A stretch of 6,552 nt of DNA from Acidobacteriota bacterium (GTDB taxonomy: Bacteria > Acidobacteriota > Terriglobia > Bryobacterales > Bryobacteraceae). A program made the position numbers and the translations under genes. The stretch lies in NCBI GenBank assembly GCA_021788955.1, contig JAJYKC010000142.1:1-6552 (forward strand), in the 5' to 3' direction. Shown piece after piece: positions 5,606 to 6,552 of the stretch (positions are counted from its first letter, which is position 1; every line of letters starts with the position of its first letter). The notes beneath the pieces were generated by a model. That model ran no database searches, was not told the DNA's origin, and saw only the letters and a program-made list of their open reading frames with translations.

Positions 5606-6552
5606 TTACTCCCACTCGATTGTGCCGGGAGGCTTGTGCGTGAGGTCGTGAAAGACCGCGGCGATGCCCGGCAGCGCGAGAAGGCGTTCACAGAAAGCGG
5701 TCATCAGCGGTGAGGGAATCGAGACGGATTCGGCGGTCATACCGTCAACCGAATGCACGGGGCGAAGAACAATGGAGTCCGGCCGGTCCGCGGCGCCGAT
5801 CGGAATCAGGATGACGGGGAATTGCCAGATGCGGCCGTCGAAGTCATGTCCGGCGGCGAGTTGGCGAACCACGGCGTCGGCGGCCCGAAGCCGCTCCAGC
5901 CGGTCTTTCGTAACGGTTCCGCGAGTCCGGCGCAGGGTCTCCGGCGCCGCGCCGCCTCCGCGAACGATCACGCGATTCACTCGCACTTCCCGGTTCACGA
6001 GCGTGGTCGCGCGCTCATGCAGGCCCGGATCGCCCGGCGCGCCGTCAAGGAGCAGCACCTGCCGGTAGCTTCGCGAGTCACCCTGGACGCCAACGGAGCG
6101 GACGGGAAGAATCCAGCCGTCGCTTACCCGTTCCACCGGAGCTTCGCTTTCCGAGCATAGGCAACGAATCGCCAGGCCAGGCCCCGGGAACGGATGGCGG
6201 TCGAGAAATTCGCGCGCGATTCCCAACTCGCCGCCGGCTTGGCGGACCTCGTCTTTGTAGAACGACGAGAGCGGCTCGACGATGCGGCCCGCGTCGATTA
6301 ACATCTGAATGCCGGCGACGCGGTTGTGATGGGTCTTTATGACATCGGCCTTTGCGGCGCCGCCGCTTTCAATCGTGTCGGGATAGATCGTCCCCTGGCC
6401 GAGAATCCACCGCCCGCTGAGGAAATCGCCGCTCCCAAGGATTCGCTCCTGTACGGCGACAAACTCTTCGCCGATGCGCTTCCGTTTCTCTTCCGGTTCG
6501 ATTACGCCTTCGAGCGCGCGCAGGAAGCGGGCGCTTGCGTCTTGGGAAGTAG
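5606..6552 (-). CDS. guaA: GMP synthase (glutamine-hydrolysing), C-terminal part, long eukaryote-like form
   Basis: The 3' 314 codons of guaA, open through the right edge; the TAA stop is read at 5608-5606. GuaA makes GMP from XMP, ATP and glutamine-derived ammonia. The glutamine amidotransferase domain and the ATP-pyrophosphatase P-loop lie beyond the window. Visible, counting from the first readable residue, are the later ATP-PPase motifs LGQGTIYPDTIES (50-62), IKTHHN (71-76), EPLSSFYKDEVR (92-103) and RHPFPGPGLAIR (118-129). The dimerisation region follows with LPVRSVGVQGDSRSY (148-162), FPVILIPIG (244-252) and the terminal KPPGTIEWE (306-314). About 185 residues follow LAIR, compared with about 115-120 in the short E. 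coli-type enzyme. An extra subdomain is present, and it resembles my memory of human GMPS (LAIR, VGVQGD, PVILTP, DLTSKPPG). The identity is firm. The ATG at 6302-6304 is internal, not the start, because conserved GuaA sequence continues upstream of it. Confidence 0.96.
   Translation of the reverse strand, partial: TSQDASARFLRALEGVIEPEEKRKRIGEEFVAVQERILGSGDFLSGRWILGQGTIYPDTIESGGAAKADVIKTHHNRVAGIQMLIDAGRIVEPLSSFYKDEVRQAGGELGIAREFLDRHPFPGPGLAIRCLCSESEAPVERVSDGWILPVRSVGVQGDSRSYRQVLLLDGAPGDPGLHERATTLVNREVRVNRVIVRGGGAAPETLRRTRGTVTKDRLERLRAADAVVRQLAAGHDFDGRIWQFPVILIPIGAADRPDSIVLRPVHSVDGMTAESVSIPSPLMTAFCERLLALPGIAAVFHDLTHKPPGTIEWE

Noticed and set aside
5609..5631. CTCCC...GGGAG inverted repeat as a terminator
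   Set aside because: It is a 5-bp stem with a 13-nt loop and no following T-run on either strand, and lies within the guaA coding end; chance is more likely.
4993..5691. 232-codon minus-strand open frame spanning the ends of mutL and guaA
   Set aside because: It overlaps both genes in the wrong frame and shows no family signature; the GuaA frame with its IEWE terminus is unambiguous.
5753..6160. Plus-strand open frame opposite guaA
   Set aside because: It lies wholly antisense to conserved GuaA sequence and has low-complexity Arg/Ala-rich content.
6302..6304. ATG as a possible start of a short GuaA-like protein on the minus strand
   Set aside because: Upstream codons continue conserved GuaA sequence (GQGTIYPDTIES, IKTHHN) to the window edge, so this Met is internal.

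Overview
This is a dense, high-GC (roughly two-thirds G+C by eye) bacterial chromosome window with almost no non-coding DNA. The periplasmic adaptors and MacB-type permease point to a diderm bacterium. The layout, a MutL with an endonuclease site and a long-form GuaA would suit Acidobacteriota (Bryobacterales/Solibacter-like). That placement is a low-confidence inference, because no marker gene here settles it.

Layout: positions 1-3654 (+ strand) hold most of a tightly packed export operon. It contains the 3' end of a first HlyD/MacA-type adaptor (1-164), a short second adaptor (168-1088), a longer third adaptor with a coiled coil (1085-2452), and a MacB/FtsX-type ABC permease (2449-3654). 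The genes are separated by 3 bp or overlap by 4 bp (ATGA and TTGA), so they are probably translationally coupled. No ATPase subunit and no TolC-like outer-membrane channel lies in the window, so they must be upstream or elsewhere. mutL (3679-5595) follows 24 bp later on the same strand. On the opposite strand, the C-terminal 314 codons of guaA (GMP synthase) converge on mutL, with 10 bp between the two stop codons, and run off the right edge.

How the genes work together: the three adaptors share a recognisable C-terminal membrane-proximal region and look like tandem paralogues. With the permease they would link an inner-membrane ABC transporter to the periplasm and perhaps to an outer-membrane channel. 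The second adaptor lacks the alpha-helical hairpin and the third has a long one, so the two are unlikely to be interchangeable. mutL (mismatch repair) and guaA (guanine nucleotide synthesis) are housekeeping genes with no evident functional link to the transporter.

I found no RNA genes, CRISPR array, mobile element, recombination site or clear rho-independent terminator. I did not identify an undescribed system. The most interesting points are the adaptor pair with and without a hairpin, and the eukaryote-like extended C-terminal domain of GuaA.
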